Shown: in pieces, positions 16,802-25,148 of the stretch | How the letters are laid out: every line of letters starts with the position of its first letter | How positions within the stretch are numbered: position 1 is the stretch's first letter | Assembly: GCF_022842145.1 (NCBI RefSeq) | Contig: NZ_JALHQD010000001.1 | Coordinates: 874,127-938,126, forward strand | Source of the DNA: Tabrizicola sp. | GTDB taxonomy: Bacteria; Pseudomonadota; Alphaproteobacteria; Rhodobacterales; Rhodobacteraceae | DNA length: 64,000 bases | Direction: 5' to 3' | Translations under genes and position numbers: made by a program | The notes under the pieces: model-generated | The model's input: only the letters and a program-made list of their open reading frames with translations | What the model was told of the DNA's origin: nothing | Database searches by the model: none

Positions 16802-17808
16802 ATACTGCCGCGCGGGATCAGCTTCGGCTCGATCAGGATGTGTTCGGGCGAGCTTCTGCCGTTCATCCGGGTGAACAGCGCCTCGGCCCCCAGCTTGCCC
16901 AGACGAGGGCCGTCCTGGTCGATCGACGTCAGATCCACCATCGACAGACCAGCGACGGGCGAGTTGTCATAGCCGATCAGGGCTAAGTCCTGCGGCACAC
17001 GAATTCCAAGCCGATACGCGGTGCTGAGGAGCGGGACTGCGTCCAGGTCGGACCAGCAGAAGATCGCGCGTGGCCGGTCCGGTGCTGTCAGAATCTGGTG
17101 GATCTGGGCGTCGCGCGGCGTCCCGTGGCTGGGCAGGGACAACACACGGGTCGTCAGGCCAGCAGCGGCCATGGCAGCGCGGTAGCCGATCTCGCGCTGG
17201 GGTGCGACGTCGGCCAGATCGCCGTCCTGCTCCGGCTGGGTCACGAAGGCGATGTCGGTATGGCCGCGGTCGACAAAGGCCTGCACGGCCAGCCGCGCGC
17301 CCATCTGGTCGTCGTTGTTGATCGTATCATAGCCCTGCGCGGCAGGTTCGTGGTGGCCGACAACGACAATGGGAATCTGGCGGGCGTAATGCTCCATCGT
17401 CTCACCGGAGATCTGGCTGGCAACCAGGATCAGGCCGTCCATCCGGTTGTCGATCATCTGTTCGATCAGCGAGACCTCGGTCCGGGCGCGAGCAGCGCCG
17501 ACGCCGACCATGATCTTGTAACCAGCTGATTCCGTGACGCTTTCGATGCCCTGATAGATGCCGGGCAGAAAGGGGTTGTCGATCCCGACCAGAAGGACCC
17601 CCAGCGTGAAAGTGCGGCCCCGCATCCCGCGTGCCGCGACAGAGGGCCGGTAACCGAGCCGTTCAATGCTCGCCTCGACCTTCAGGCGCAGCGCATCGGA
17701 AACACCATAGGCATTGCGCATGACCTTGGAGACCGCCGCGACGGAAACGCCCGCGTCCGCGGCTACAGTGCGGATCGTTACACGGGCATCGGTATCGCCG
17801 TCGGCCAT
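16798..17808 (-). CDS. LacI family transcriptional regulator
   Basis: 336 residues. The N-terminal helix-turn-helix (VTIRTVAADAGVSVAAVSKV) and hinge (SIERLGYRPSVAARGM) are standard LacI. A periplasmic-binding-like sensor domain follows from about 65, ending IGYDNSPVAGLSMVDLTSID. It is divergent from the rhamnosidase/ABC operon across 126 bp, which suggests that it controls that operon and itself in response to a sugar (inference). The C-terminal end overlaps the convergent EVE gene by 4 bp. Confidence 0.94.
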   Translation of the reverse strand: MADGDTDARVTIRTVAADAGVSVAAVSKVMRNAYGVSDALRLKVEASIERLGYRPSVAARGMRGRTFTLGVLLVGIDNPFLPGIYQGIESVTESAGYKIMVGVGAARARTEVSLIEQMIDNRMDGLILVASQISGETMEHYARQIPIVVVGHHEPAAQGYDTINNDDQMGARLAVQAFVDRGHTDIAFVTQPEQDGDLADVAPQREIGYRAAMAAAGLTTRVLSLPSHGTPRDAQIHQILTAPDRPRAIFCWSDLDAVPLLSTAYRLGIRVPQDLALIGYDNSPVAGLSMVDLTSIDQDGPRLGKLGAEALFTRMNGRSSPEHILIEPKLIPRGSI

Positions 17809-17934
17809 GTTCTTCCTCCTGCCGGCACCCTAGCAAAAAACTGTTGCAAGGCAAATCGCGTTGTAGAATGATTTACGTAGAACGGTGCACGAAACGGGAG
17901 GAGACCTGATTCGGCACCGAAGGGAGGATGTCGA
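17809..17934. promoter_or_regulatory. Divergent promoter region of lacI-type regulator and rhamnosidase operon
   Basis: 126 bp of lower GC than its flanks. It holds an imperfect LacI-type dyad CAAATCGCGTTG at 17852-17863 (central CG, CAA and TTG arms) and an adjoining TTGC-AAG-GCAA dyad at 17844-17854. The sequence GGGAGG just before the ATG at 17935 is a good ribosome binding site for the rhamnosidase. The operator assignment is a guess from position and symmetry. Confidence 0.45.
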
Positions 17935-20259
17935 ATGGGCCTTGAGGGGCAGATGCGGGCGCAGTCCGCAGCCGGTAAGCTATTGTTTTCTGCCGAGATG
18001 ATTGCTCCAGCCTGTGATGCGGGCACCGGAGGGACGGGATCTTTCGTTGCCAAAGAGTTCGATCTGACCGAGGTGCCGGTGGGGGCCGTCCTCCACCTGT
18101 CGGCGCAGGGCCTGTATCGGGCCTTCCTGAATGGAAACCGTGTGGGTGCCGACCTGCTGACCCCCGGCTGGACCTGCTATGACGACCGGATTGCCTATCA
18201 ATCCTACGACGTTTCTTCCCTTCTGAAGACCGGCCGAAACCGGCTGGAGATCTGGCTGGGCGACGGCTGGTACCGCTCGCGCCTGATGTGGGCACTGAAC
18301 CCGATCCCGAACACCTGGGGCGACCGGACCAGCGCCTTTGCAGAACTGGTGGCAGGCGGCAAGACGCTGCTGAAGACAGATGCTTCCTGGACGTCCGGGC
18401 TGACGCCGGTCACCGGGAACGGCATCTACCACGGTGAGGATTACGACGCCCGTATCGCGGTTGTAGATACACACGGCGTCGAGGTGCTGCCCTTCGACCA
18501 CAACCTGCTGGTCCCGCACGAGACTGATGCAGTGAAAGAGATGGAACCCGTCGCCCCGCTGGAAAGCTGGGCCGATGGCGAAACCACAGTCTACGACTTC
18601 GGCCAGAACTGCGGTGCCTACGCGCGGATCGCGGTGCAAGGACAGGCCGGCGCGCATGTGCGTGTGGAGTTCTCCGAGGTGCTGGGGCCGGACCGGGCCT
18701 TCGACAACCGGAACTTCCGCTCGGCCCGCGCCGAACAGCACTACACGCTGAAAGGCGATCGGGTCGAGAGCTACGCCCCGCTCTTCACCTTCTTCGGCTT
18801 CCGCTATGCCCGCGTGACGCTCACCGGGGGGGCCAAGCTGGTATCGATCCACCAGATTCCGGTGACCTCGGTCCCCGAACAGGCGGGCGGGTTCACCTGC
18901 GGCGAGCCTTCGGTCAACCGGCTGGTCCTGAACACGGTCTGGTCGCAGCGGTCGAACTTCATCGAAATTCCCACCGACTGCCCGCAGCGAGATGAACGGC
19001 TGGGCTGGACCGGCGACGCCCAGGTCTTCGCCGGCACTGCCTGCTGGCTGGCCGATTGCGAGAGCTTCCTGAAGAAGTACATGCGCGATGTGCGGCACGA
19101 CATGCGCCCCAACGGTGCGGTCCCGCATTTCTCGCCGGACCCGACCCGGTTGCACCCGATCGAGGGACGCGGCGACTGGGCTGGCTCAACCGGATGGGGT
19201 GATGCCATCGTCATTATCCCGTGGCAGTTGTATCTACATTACGGAGATACAGGTGTATTGACAGAGAACTTCCCGGCCATGCTCAAGTGGCTGGATTACC
19301 TGTGGAAAATCTCCAACGGTCCGATCATCCGACCGTCAGCGGAATGGGGCGGGCCCGGCTTTACCTTCGGCGATTGGATCCAGCCGGTGGGTGACAACAG
19401 GAAGCCCCGTCCAACCATTGCGGACGACTGCGCGGCGACGATCTACCATTTCATCTCCACTGACCTGGCCGCCAAGATTGCCGGGCTGATCGGCGACCCG
19501 ATGGAAGCCAAGTTGCGCGAGCGGGCCGAAGCGATCCGCGCGGCGTTCAAGCACGAGTTCTTCTCGCCCTCGGGCCGCATCGCGCACAATGACCAGACGT
19601 CGTGGAGCCTCGCCTTCCTGTACGGCTTGGTTCCGCCGGAATACTACGAGGCCGGGAAAGCCTATTTCCGGCGGGTCGTCGAGGATGCCGATGGGCTGAT
19701 CGGCACTGGGTTCATCGGGACGCCCGCAATCCTGCCCGCGCTCACCATGCACGGTATGGCGGACCTGGCCGAGAAGATCTTCCTGAATCGCAAGGTTCCG
19801 GGCTGGCTTTACCAGGTGGACCGCGGCGCGACCTCGATCTGGGAACGTTGGGATGCCCTGGGCGAGGACGGCACGATCTACGACCCCGACATGAACAGCT
19901 ACAACCACTACGCCTATGGCGCCGTGTGCCAGTGGCTGTTCGAGGGTGTCGCGGGGGTGGCTCCGGTCGCCGAAAAGCCCGGCTTCGACGAAGTCACGTT
20001 GAACCCGCTGATCCTGCCTGCACTCTCGCCCGTCCAGGCCTGGCACGACTGCCACCACGGCCGGATCGAGGCGGGTTGGACGCTGGACGGCAAGCGCGTC
20101 ACCTACCGTGTGACCCTTCCGCAAGGCTGTGCCGGGCGGCTGGCCCACTCGGACCAGCGCAAGAACGTCACGCTGGACGGCACTGTCGTTGCAGTTCCGG
20201 CGGGCGGCCTGCCCGTACCCGCGGGGACGCACGAGATCACCTTTGACCTGACAACCTGA
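17935..20259 (+). CDS. Alpha-L-rhamnosidase family protein (GH78)
   Basis: 774 residues without a signal peptide, so probably cytoplasmic. The N-terminal beta-sandwich region (FLNGNRVGADLLTPGWTCYDDRIAYQ) and the catalytic-domain hallmark CPQRDERLGWTGDAQVF near residue 350 are those of GH78 enzymes; the aspartate and glutamate there are the usual general-acid neighbourhood. Later blocks (GATSIWERWDALGEDG, SYNHYAYGAV) also match. It should release L-rhamnose from glycosides taken up by the ABC importer encoded just downstream. Spacing to the binding-protein gene is 27 bp. Two GTANATAC motifs (18463, 19230) lie in the gene. Confidence 0.9.
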   Translation: MGLEGQMRAQSAAGKLLFSAEMIAPACDAGTGGTGSFVAKEFDLTEVPVGAVLHLSAQGLYRAFLNGNRVGADLLTPGWTCYDDRIAYQSYDVSSLLKTGRNRLEIWLGDGWYRSRLMWALNPIPNTWGDRTSAFAELVAGGKTLLKTDASWTSGLTPVTGNGIYHGEDYDARIAVVDTHGVEVLPFDHNLLVPHETDAVKEMEPVAPLESWADGETTVYDFGQNCGAYARIAVQGQAGAHVRVEFSEVLGPDRAFDNRNFRSARAEQHYTLKGDRVESYAPLFTFFGFRYARVTLTGGAKLVSIHQIPVTSVPEQAGGFTCGEPSVNRLVLNTVWSQRSNFIEIPTDCPQRDERLGWTGDAQVFAGTACWLADCESFLKKYMRDVRHDMRPNGAVPHFSPDPTRLHPIEGRGDWAGSTGWGDAIVIIPWQLYLHYGDTGVLTENFPAMLKWLDYLWKISNGPIIRPSAEWGGPGFTFGDWIQPVGDNRKPRPTIADDCAATIYHFISTDLAAKIAGLIGDPMEAKLRERAEAIRAAFKHEFFSPSGRIAHNDQTSWSLAFLYGLVPPEYYEAGKAYFRRVVEDADGLIGTGFIGTPAILPALTMHGMADLAEKIFLNRKVPGWLYQVDRGATSIWERWDALGEDGTIYDPDMNSYNHYAYGAVCQWLFEGVAGVAPVAEKPGFDEVTLNPLILPALSPVQAWHDCHHGRIEAGWTLDGKRVTYRVTLPQGCAGRLAHSDQRKNVTLDGTVVAVPAGGLPVPAGTHEITFDLTT

Positions 20260-20286
20260 AGACAACTCTGGGAGGAGACCAAAAGC

Positions 20287-21564
20287 ATGAAGACCTTGAG
20301 ATACAGCGCGGTCATGGCCGCCGCGATTGCATGGACCTCGGGCATGGCCCAGGCCGAACTGACCCTGTCGGTCCTGATCGACAACAACCCCGAAACCATC
20401 GCCTCGATGGAGGCGGTGACGGCGGCCTATACGGCGGCAAATCCGGAGGTGACGTTCGACATCGAACAACGCGCCGGTGGGGCGGATGGCGACAACATCG
20501 TCAAGACCCGGCTGGCCACGGGCGAGATGGCGGACATCTTCAACTACAACTCCGGCTCGCTGTTCCAGGCGCTGAAACCGCAAGAGACGATGGCGGACCT
20601 GACCGCGATCGAAGGTCAGGCCAATGTGCTGGACAGCTTCAAGCAGGTCGTGACGGCGCCCGACGGCACCGTGCGCGGCGTGCCCTTCGGCCCGGCGATG
20701 GGCGGCGGGATCTTCTACAACCGCAAGATCTATGCCGACCTGGGTCTGACGGTCCCGAAAAGCTGGGACGAGTTCATGGCGAACAACGCCAAGGTGGCCG
20801 AGGCCGGCAAGGTCCCCGTGATCACCACTTTCGGCGACACCTGGACCAGCCAGCTTTTCGTCTTGGGCGACTACTTCAACGTCCAGGCCGAGGTGCCGAC
20901 CTTTGCAGCCGAGTACACCGCCAACAAGGCCAAGTACGCCAGCACTCCGGCGGCGATGCGCGGCTTTGAATACCTGGAGGCGGTGTTCAAGGCCAACTAC
21001 ATGAATGAGGACTTCGGCGTCGCGTCCTTCGAGGACGGGATGCGCATGGTCGCCACCGGTGAAGGTGCGCATTACCCGATGCTGACCTTCGGGATCGGCA
21101 CCGTGAAGCAGAACCATCCGGACAGCCTGGCCGACCTTGGCTTCTTCGCCCAACCCGGACCGGATGCGGCAAAGAACGGCCTGACGGTCTGGATGCCCGC
21201 CGCGCTTTATGTCCCGGCGGCCAGCCCGAATGCCGAGGAAGCGATCAAGTTCCTGAACTTCGTCGCCTCGGTCGAGGGCTGCAACACCATGATCGGCGCA
21301 GCTGGGGCCTCGGGTCCCTACCTGATCAAGGGCTGTGAGCTTCCGGCGGACGTGCCCCCGGCGGTCGCGGACATGCTGCCCTACTTCCAGACCGAAGGCA
21401 TGACCGCCCCGGCGCTGGAATTCCTGTCGCCGGTCAAGGGTCCGGCGTTGGAGCAGATCACCGTCGAGGTTGGTTCGGGCATCCGTCCGGCGGCCGAAGC
21501 GGCGGCGCTTTACGACCAGGATGTGGAAAAGCAGGCCAAGCAGTTGGGCCTGCCGAACTGGTAA
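20287..21564 (+). CDS. ABC transporter substrate-binding protein (carbohydrate, CUT1 type)
   Basis: 425 residues. The first 24 residues form a signal peptide ending MAQA, so the mature protein begins AELTLSVLI in the periplasm. The pattern (ETIASMEAVTAAYTAANPEVTFDIEQ, then GEMADIFNYNSGSLFQAL and VPKSWDEFMANNAKVAEAG) is that of cluster-B sugar-binding proteins for oligosaccharides or glycosides. The neighbouring GH78 enzyme points to a rhamnose-containing glycoside. A good GGAGG site precedes the ATG. An 11-bp hairpin follows the gene before the permease genes, as often seen where the binding protein is made in excess. Confidence 0.93.
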   Translation: MKTLRYSAVMAAAIAWTSGMAQAELTLSVLIDNNPETIASMEAVTAAYTAANPEVTFDIEQRAGGADGDNIVKTRLATGEMADIFNYNSGSLFQALKPQETMADLTAIEGQANVLDSFKQVVTAPDGTVRGVPFGPAMGGGIFYNRKIYADLGLTVPKSWDEFMANNAKVAEAGKVPVITTFGDTWTSQLFVLGDYFNVQAEVPTFAAEYTANKAKYASTPAAMRGFEYLEAVFKANYMNEDFGVASFEDGMRMVATGEGAHYPMLTFGIGTVKQNHPDSLADLGFFAQPGPDAAKNGLTVWMPAALYVPAASPNAEEAIKFLNFVASVEGCNTMIGAAGASGPYLIKGCELPADVPPAVADMLPYFQTEGMTAPALEFLSPVKGPALEQITVEVGSGIRPAAEAAALYDQDVEKQAKQLGLPNW

Positions 21565-21582
21565 CCTCCCGACACCAGTTCC

Positions 21583-21611
21583 GCCCCCGCCCGTCCCAGC
21601 CGGGCGGGGGC
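21583..21611 (+). terminator. Intercistronic hairpin between binding-protein and permease genes
   Basis: A perfect 11-bp stem, GCCCCCGCCCG (21583-21593) with CGGGCGGGGGC (21601-21611), and a 7-nt loop. There is no T-run, so it probably works as an mRNA-stabilising or attenuating hairpin that raises the binding protein over the permeases, as known for malE-malF in enterics; this role is inferred. Confidence 0.7.
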
Positions 21612-21628
21612 TCCTTCCAACCGAGAGC

Positions 21629-22498
21629 ATGATGGCCTCCAGACGCCCCTCGCCCTATCCCTACTGGTTCGTGCTGCCCGCGGCGGTGGTCTTCGTGGCC
21701 CTGTTTCTGGTGCCGACCGTGGCAAGCTTCTGGTTCAGCCTGACCCGCTGGGACCTCTTCGACGCCGAGTTCATCGGCTGGGACAACTACCGCCAGTTCT
21801 TCAAAGAGCCGTTCCTGGTCCAGGGCCTGACGAATACGCTGATCTATGCCGTCGTGACCTCGGGCGCGAAGACGGTGCTCGGCCTGCTTCTGGCCGTGCT
21901 CCTTACCAGCGGGATCTGGATGCAGGGCTTCCTGCGGTCCGTGGTGTTCTTCCCGGTCCTCGTCTCGACCATCGGCGTCGGCATCACCTTCGCCGCGCTG
22001 ATGCACCCGACGCGGGGGGTGATCAACCTGGGGCTTGAATCCATCGGCATCGACGGCCCGGCCTGGCTGTCCGACCCGGCGCTGGCGCTGTATTCCGTCG
22101 CGCTGATCGACATCTGGAAGGGTGTGGGCCTGGCGACCCTGATCTACATCGCCGGTCTTGCCGCAATCGCCCCCGAATACTACGAGGCCAGCCGCATCGA
22201 CGGCGCCACGCGCTGGCAGCAGTTCTGGCGCGTGACGGTGCCGCTGGTGCGCCCGGCGACGGTGACCGTGGTCACGCTGTCGCTGATCGGCGGCCTGCGG
22301 TCGTTTGACATCATCTGGGCCACCACGCGGGGCGGGCCCGGGTTCGCCTCTGACGTTCTGGCATCGGTGATCTACAAACAGTATCAGGCCGGGTTCTACG
22401 GTCTTGCGACGGCCGGCAACGTGATCCTGTTCCTCTTGATCGCCATCATCATCCTGCCCCTCACCTACTGGTTCAACAAGCGCGAGGTTGATCTATGA
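21629..22498 (+). CDS. Sugar ABC transporter permease (MalF-like)
   Basis: 289 residues from the ATG at 21629 (a second ATG follows directly). About six transmembrane helices are visible, and the cytoplasmic EAA loop reads EYYEASRIDGATRWQQFWRVTVPLVRP, the site that docks on the ATPase. It forms an inner-membrane heterodimer with the next gene product. The stop overlaps the next start as ATGA. It belongs to the CUT1 family by this loop and by its partners. Confidence 0.94.
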   Translation: MMASRRPSPYPYWFVLPAAVVFVALFLVPTVASFWFSLTRWDLFDAEFIGWDNYRQFFKEPFLVQGLTNTLIYAVVTSGAKTVLGLLLAVLLTSGIWMQGFLRSVVFFPVLVSTIGVGITFAALMHPTRGVINLGLESIGIDGPAWLSDPALALYSVALIDIWKGVGLATLIYIAGLAAIAPEYYEASRIDGATRWQQFWRVTVPLVRPATVTVVTLSLIGGLRSFDIIWATTRGGPGFASDVLASVIYKQYQAGFYGLATAGNVILFLLIAIIILPLTYWFNKREVDL

Positions 22499-23334
22499 GC
22501 CTGCGCCGCGACTTCGCCCGCCGCCGAAACACCGGCATCCTGGCTTTGCTGGTCGCCACGGTGATCTTCATCCTGCCGTTCCTCTACATCTTCCTGATGG
22601 CGGTGAAGACCAAGCAGGAAGCCTCGCTGTTCCTGTTCAACTGGCCGTCGGAATGGCAAGCCTGGCAGAACCTGGTCGACGTGGTCCAGACCCGCAACTA
22701 CATGCTTCTGTTGGCTTATTTCAACTCGACCGTCATCACCGTGGGCGCCGTCACCCTGCTGGTGATCTTCGGAGCGATGGTTGGCTACGTCCTGCAACGC
22801 CGCCCCTCGGGCTGGAACAAGCTGATCTACGCCTGCATCCTGATCGGGCTCATGGTCCCCCCCGCCATCGTGCCGACGATCTGGGTGCTGCAGGGCCTTG
22901 GCCTCTTCAAGACGATCCACGGGATGATCTTCATCCAGGTTGCCTACGGGCTGGCTTTCTCGGTCCTTCTCTACCGCAGCTTCATCTCGACCATTCCCCG
23001 CGACCTGGACGAGGCCGCCATCATCGACGGCGCCAAGCCTTGGCAGGTGTTCTTCAAGGTCATCCTGCCCTTGCTGAAACCCGTCACCGTGACCCTGATC
23101 GTCGTGCAGTCCATCGCCATCTTCAACGACTTCACCAATCCGCTGTACTACCTGCCGGGGAAAGAGAACGTCACCGTCCAGCTGACGCTGTTCAACTTCC
23201 AAAGCCAGTTCCAAAGCCAGTACAATCTGCTGTTCATGAACATCCTGCTGGTGACGATCCCGCCCCTGCTGGTCTTCATCTTCTTCAACCGCCAGATCGT
23301 CGCCGGAATGACCTCCGGCGCGGTGAAAGGGTAG
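22495..23334 (+). CDS. Sugar ABC transporter permease (MalG-like)
   Basis: 279 residues, six predicted transmembrane helices. The EAA loop, DLDEAAIIDGAKPWQVFFKVILPLLKP, is typical of the second permease of CUT1 importers. The start is in an ATGA overlap with the first permease gene, and the ATPase gene begins 3 bp after its stop, so all four importer genes should be on one transcript with the rhamnosidase. Confidence 0.94.
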   Translation: MSLRRDFARRRNTGILALLVATVIFILPFLYIFLMAVKTKQEASLFLFNWPSEWQAWQNLVDVVQTRNYMLLLAYFNSTVITVGAVTLLVIFGAMVGYVLQRRPSGWNKLIYACILIGLMVPPAIVPTIWVLQGLGLFKTIHGMIFIQVAYGLAFSVLLYRSFISTIPRDLDEAAIIDGAKPWQVFFKVILPLLKPVTVTLIVVQSIAIFNDFTNPLYYLPGKENVTVQLTLFNFQSQFQSQYNLLFMNILLVTIPPLLVFIFFNRQIVAGMTSGAVKG

Positions 23335-23337
23335 CGC

Positions 23338-24324
23338 ATGGCGTCGACTTCCTCCGTCGTCCTTCGTGACATCCGCAAAAGCTTTGGTGCGGTGGACGTG
23401 ATCAAGGGCGTCAACCTGACCGTCGAACCGGGCGAGTTCTGTGTTTTCGTCGGCCCGTCGGGTTGCGGCAAGTCCACGCTCCTTCGCCTGATCTCGGGGC
23501 TGGAAGAAGCAACCTCGGGAGTGATCGAGATCGGCGGCACCGACGTGACCGACGCCGAACCCTCGGTCCGCGGAATTGCAATGGTTTTTCAAAGCTATGC
23601 GCTCTATCCACATTTAAGCGTGCGCGACAATATCGGTTTCGGCCTATCCTTGGCGAAGCTGCCGAAAGACCAGATCAAATCCAAGGTCGAAGCCGCAGCT
23701 TCCGCGCTGAAACTGACCGATTACCTCGACCGCAAGCCCAAGGCCCTGTCCGGCGGCCAGCGCCAGCGCGTGGCCATCGGTCGGGCCATCGTCCGCGACC
23801 CGAAGGTGTTCCTGTTCGACGAGCCGCTCTCGAACCTCGACGCTGCCCTGCGCGCCCAGATGCGGATCGAACTCAGCGACCTCCACCGCAAGCTGGGTGC
23901 GACGATGATCTACGTCACCCACGATCAGGTCGAGGCGATGACGATGGCCGACAAGATCGTCGTCCTGAACGCCGGCCGGATCGAGCAGGTCGGCACTCCG
24001 ATGGACCTTTACAACGCCCCCGTCTCGCCCTTCGTCGCGGGCTTCATCGGCAGTCCGAAGATGAACCTTTACCCCGGCGAGGCAGCGGGCGAACGCTGCG
24101 GGACCTACGGCATCCGCCCCGAACACCTGCGTCTGACCAATGACGCGCCGCGTTGGACCGGCACCGTCCGCCACGTGGAACGGCTGGGGGCTGATACAGT
24201 GATCTACCTGAACGTCCCCGCATTGGGCGAGATGGTGGTCCGCACCGACGGTGATGCCAACCCGGCCATCGGTTCCTCACAAGGCGTCGTTCCCGTGGAA
24301 GGCCGCGATTTCCGCTACGCCTGA
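23338..24324 (+). CDS. Sugar ABC transporter ATP-binding protein (MalK/UgpC family)
   Basis: 328 residues. Walker A GPSGCGKST near residues 41-49, Q-loop FQSYALYPHL, signature LSGGQRQRVAIGRA, Walker B VFLFDEPLSNLDA and the switch histidine in YVTHDQ are all intact. A C-terminal OB-type regulatory domain (from about 235; GIRPEHL) is present but short for the family (usually 350-370 residues in total). It powers uptake by the two permeases encoded upstream. Confidence 0.95.
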   Translation: MASTSSVVLRDIRKSFGAVDVIKGVNLTVEPGEFCVFVGPSGCGKSTLLRLISGLEEATSGVIEIGGTDVTDAEPSVRGIAMVFQSYALYPHLSVRDNIGFGLSLAKLPKDQIKSKVEAAASALKLTDYLDRKPKALSGGQRQRVAIGRAIVRDPKVFLFDEPLSNLDAALRAQMRIELSDLHRKLGATMIYVTHDQVEAMTMADKIVVLNAGRIEQVGTPMDLYNAPVSPFVAGFIGSPKMNLYPGEAAGERCGTYGIRPEHLRLTNDAPRWTGTVRHVERLGADTVIYLNVPALGEMVVRTDGDANPAIGSSQGVVPVEGRDFRYA

Positions 24325-24347
24325 GGCGATGACCATTGTATGCCTTC

Positions 24348-24355
24348 TGTCGACA
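24348..24355. promoter_or_regulatory. TGTCGACA palindrome before the GntR gene (candidate operator)
   Basis: A perfect TGTCGACA lies 13 bp upstream of the chosen gntR start. The same palindrome, extended to TTGTCGACAA, occurs at 25072-25081 before the dapA-like gene, and I see no other copy in the window. FCD-type GntR proteins often bind short TNGTNNNACNA-like dyads, which fits. Two copies flanking the regulator gene suggest autoregulation plus control of the enzyme genes. Confidence 0.5.
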
Positions 24356-24367
24356 ACAGGGGGCCTC

Positions 24368-25066
24368 ATGTCTGAAGAAGACCCACAGGAACGCAAGCGC
24401 GGCACTGGCGCGCGGTTCGTCTATGACACCCTTCGCGACGAAATCCTGAACCTTGTGCTTCAACCCGGCGAGCCGATTGACGAAATCAGCCTGGCCGACC
24501 GCCTGTCGATGTCCCGCACCCCGATACGCGAGGCGCTGGTGCGACTGGCCGGCGATGGGCTGGTGACGCTGCTCCCGAACCGTTCCACCGTTGTCAGCCA
24601 GATCGATTTCCCGAACCTACATCACTTCTTCGACGCGCTGACACTGATGTACCGCGTCACCACCCGCCTTGCCGCGCAGTTCCATGACGCCGCCGACCTG
24701 GCGGAAATCCGCGCCCGGCAGGACGCCTTCGCCAAGGTTGTCCTGGCGGGCGACACCAACGGGATGATCCAGCTGAACCGCGATTTCCATGTCGCCATCG
24801 CCGAGGCTGGGCGGAACCCCTACTACCTCCAGCTCTTCTCGCGTCTTCTTGACGAAGGGCGGCGTATCCTGCGGCTATACTACTACCCAACCTTCGAGCC
24901 GCGCCTGCCGCATCCGTATATACAAGAGCATGAGGCGATCATCGCAGCCATCGCCGCGCGCGATGTAGATACATGCGACCGCTTGGCGAAAGAGCACGCT
25001 GACAAGATCGTAAGCCAGATCCAGGAGATGATGGCCCGTGATCTTCGGCAGGAAATTCCGCTGTAA
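24368..25066 (+). CDS. GntR family regulator, FCD subfamily
   Basis: 232 residues from the ATG at 24368; a start at 24329 would place the TGTCGACA palindrome inside the gene. A winged helix-turn-helix (VYDTLRDEILNLVLQPG ... LSMSRTPIREALVRL) is followed by the all-helical FCD ligand domain, with the metal-site histidines in NRDFHVAIAEAG and EHEAIIAAI. It sits between the sugar importer and the hydroxyproline genes and probably controls the latter (inference from position and the two palindromes). GTATATAC (24916) and GTAGATAC (24965) lie near the 3' end, 49 bp apart. Confidence 0.92.
   Translation: MSEEDPQERKRGTGARFVYDTLRDEILNLVLQPGEPIDEISLADRLSMSRTPIREALVRLAGDGLVTLLPNRSTVVSQIDFPNLHHFFDALTLMYRVTTRLAAQFHDAADLAEIRARQDAFAKVVLAGDTNGMIQLNRDFHVAIAEAGRNPYYLQLFSRLLDEGRRILRLYYYPTFEPRLPHPYIQEHEAIIAAIAARDVDTCDRLAKEHADKIVSQIQEMMARDLRQEIPL
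24916..24972. repeat. Pair of GTANATAC motifs in gntR
   Basis: GTATATAC at 24916-24923, decoded as CCG TAT ATA CAA, and GTAGATAC at 24965-24972, decoded as GAT GTA GAT ACA. The two are in different codon frames. Another copy, GTAAATAC, lies at 25389-25396 in the next gene. Confidence 0.75.
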
Positions 25067-25071
25067 AAATC

Positions 25072-25081
25072 TTGTCGACAA
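25072..25081. promoter_or_regulatory. TTGTCGACAA palindrome before the dapA-like gene (candidate GntR operator)
   Basis: A perfect 10-bp palindrome in the 82-bp AT-rich gap between gntR and the dapA-like gene. It shares the TGTCGACA core with the site at 24348. Its place just before the catabolic genes fits repression by the adjacent FCD-type GntR protein. Confidence 0.55.
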
Positions 25082-25148
25082 ATAAAATGCAAAGTCTATC
25101 CTGATCTTGACCCACCGCGGATTCGGCCGCCTTCAGAAGGATTGCAGC

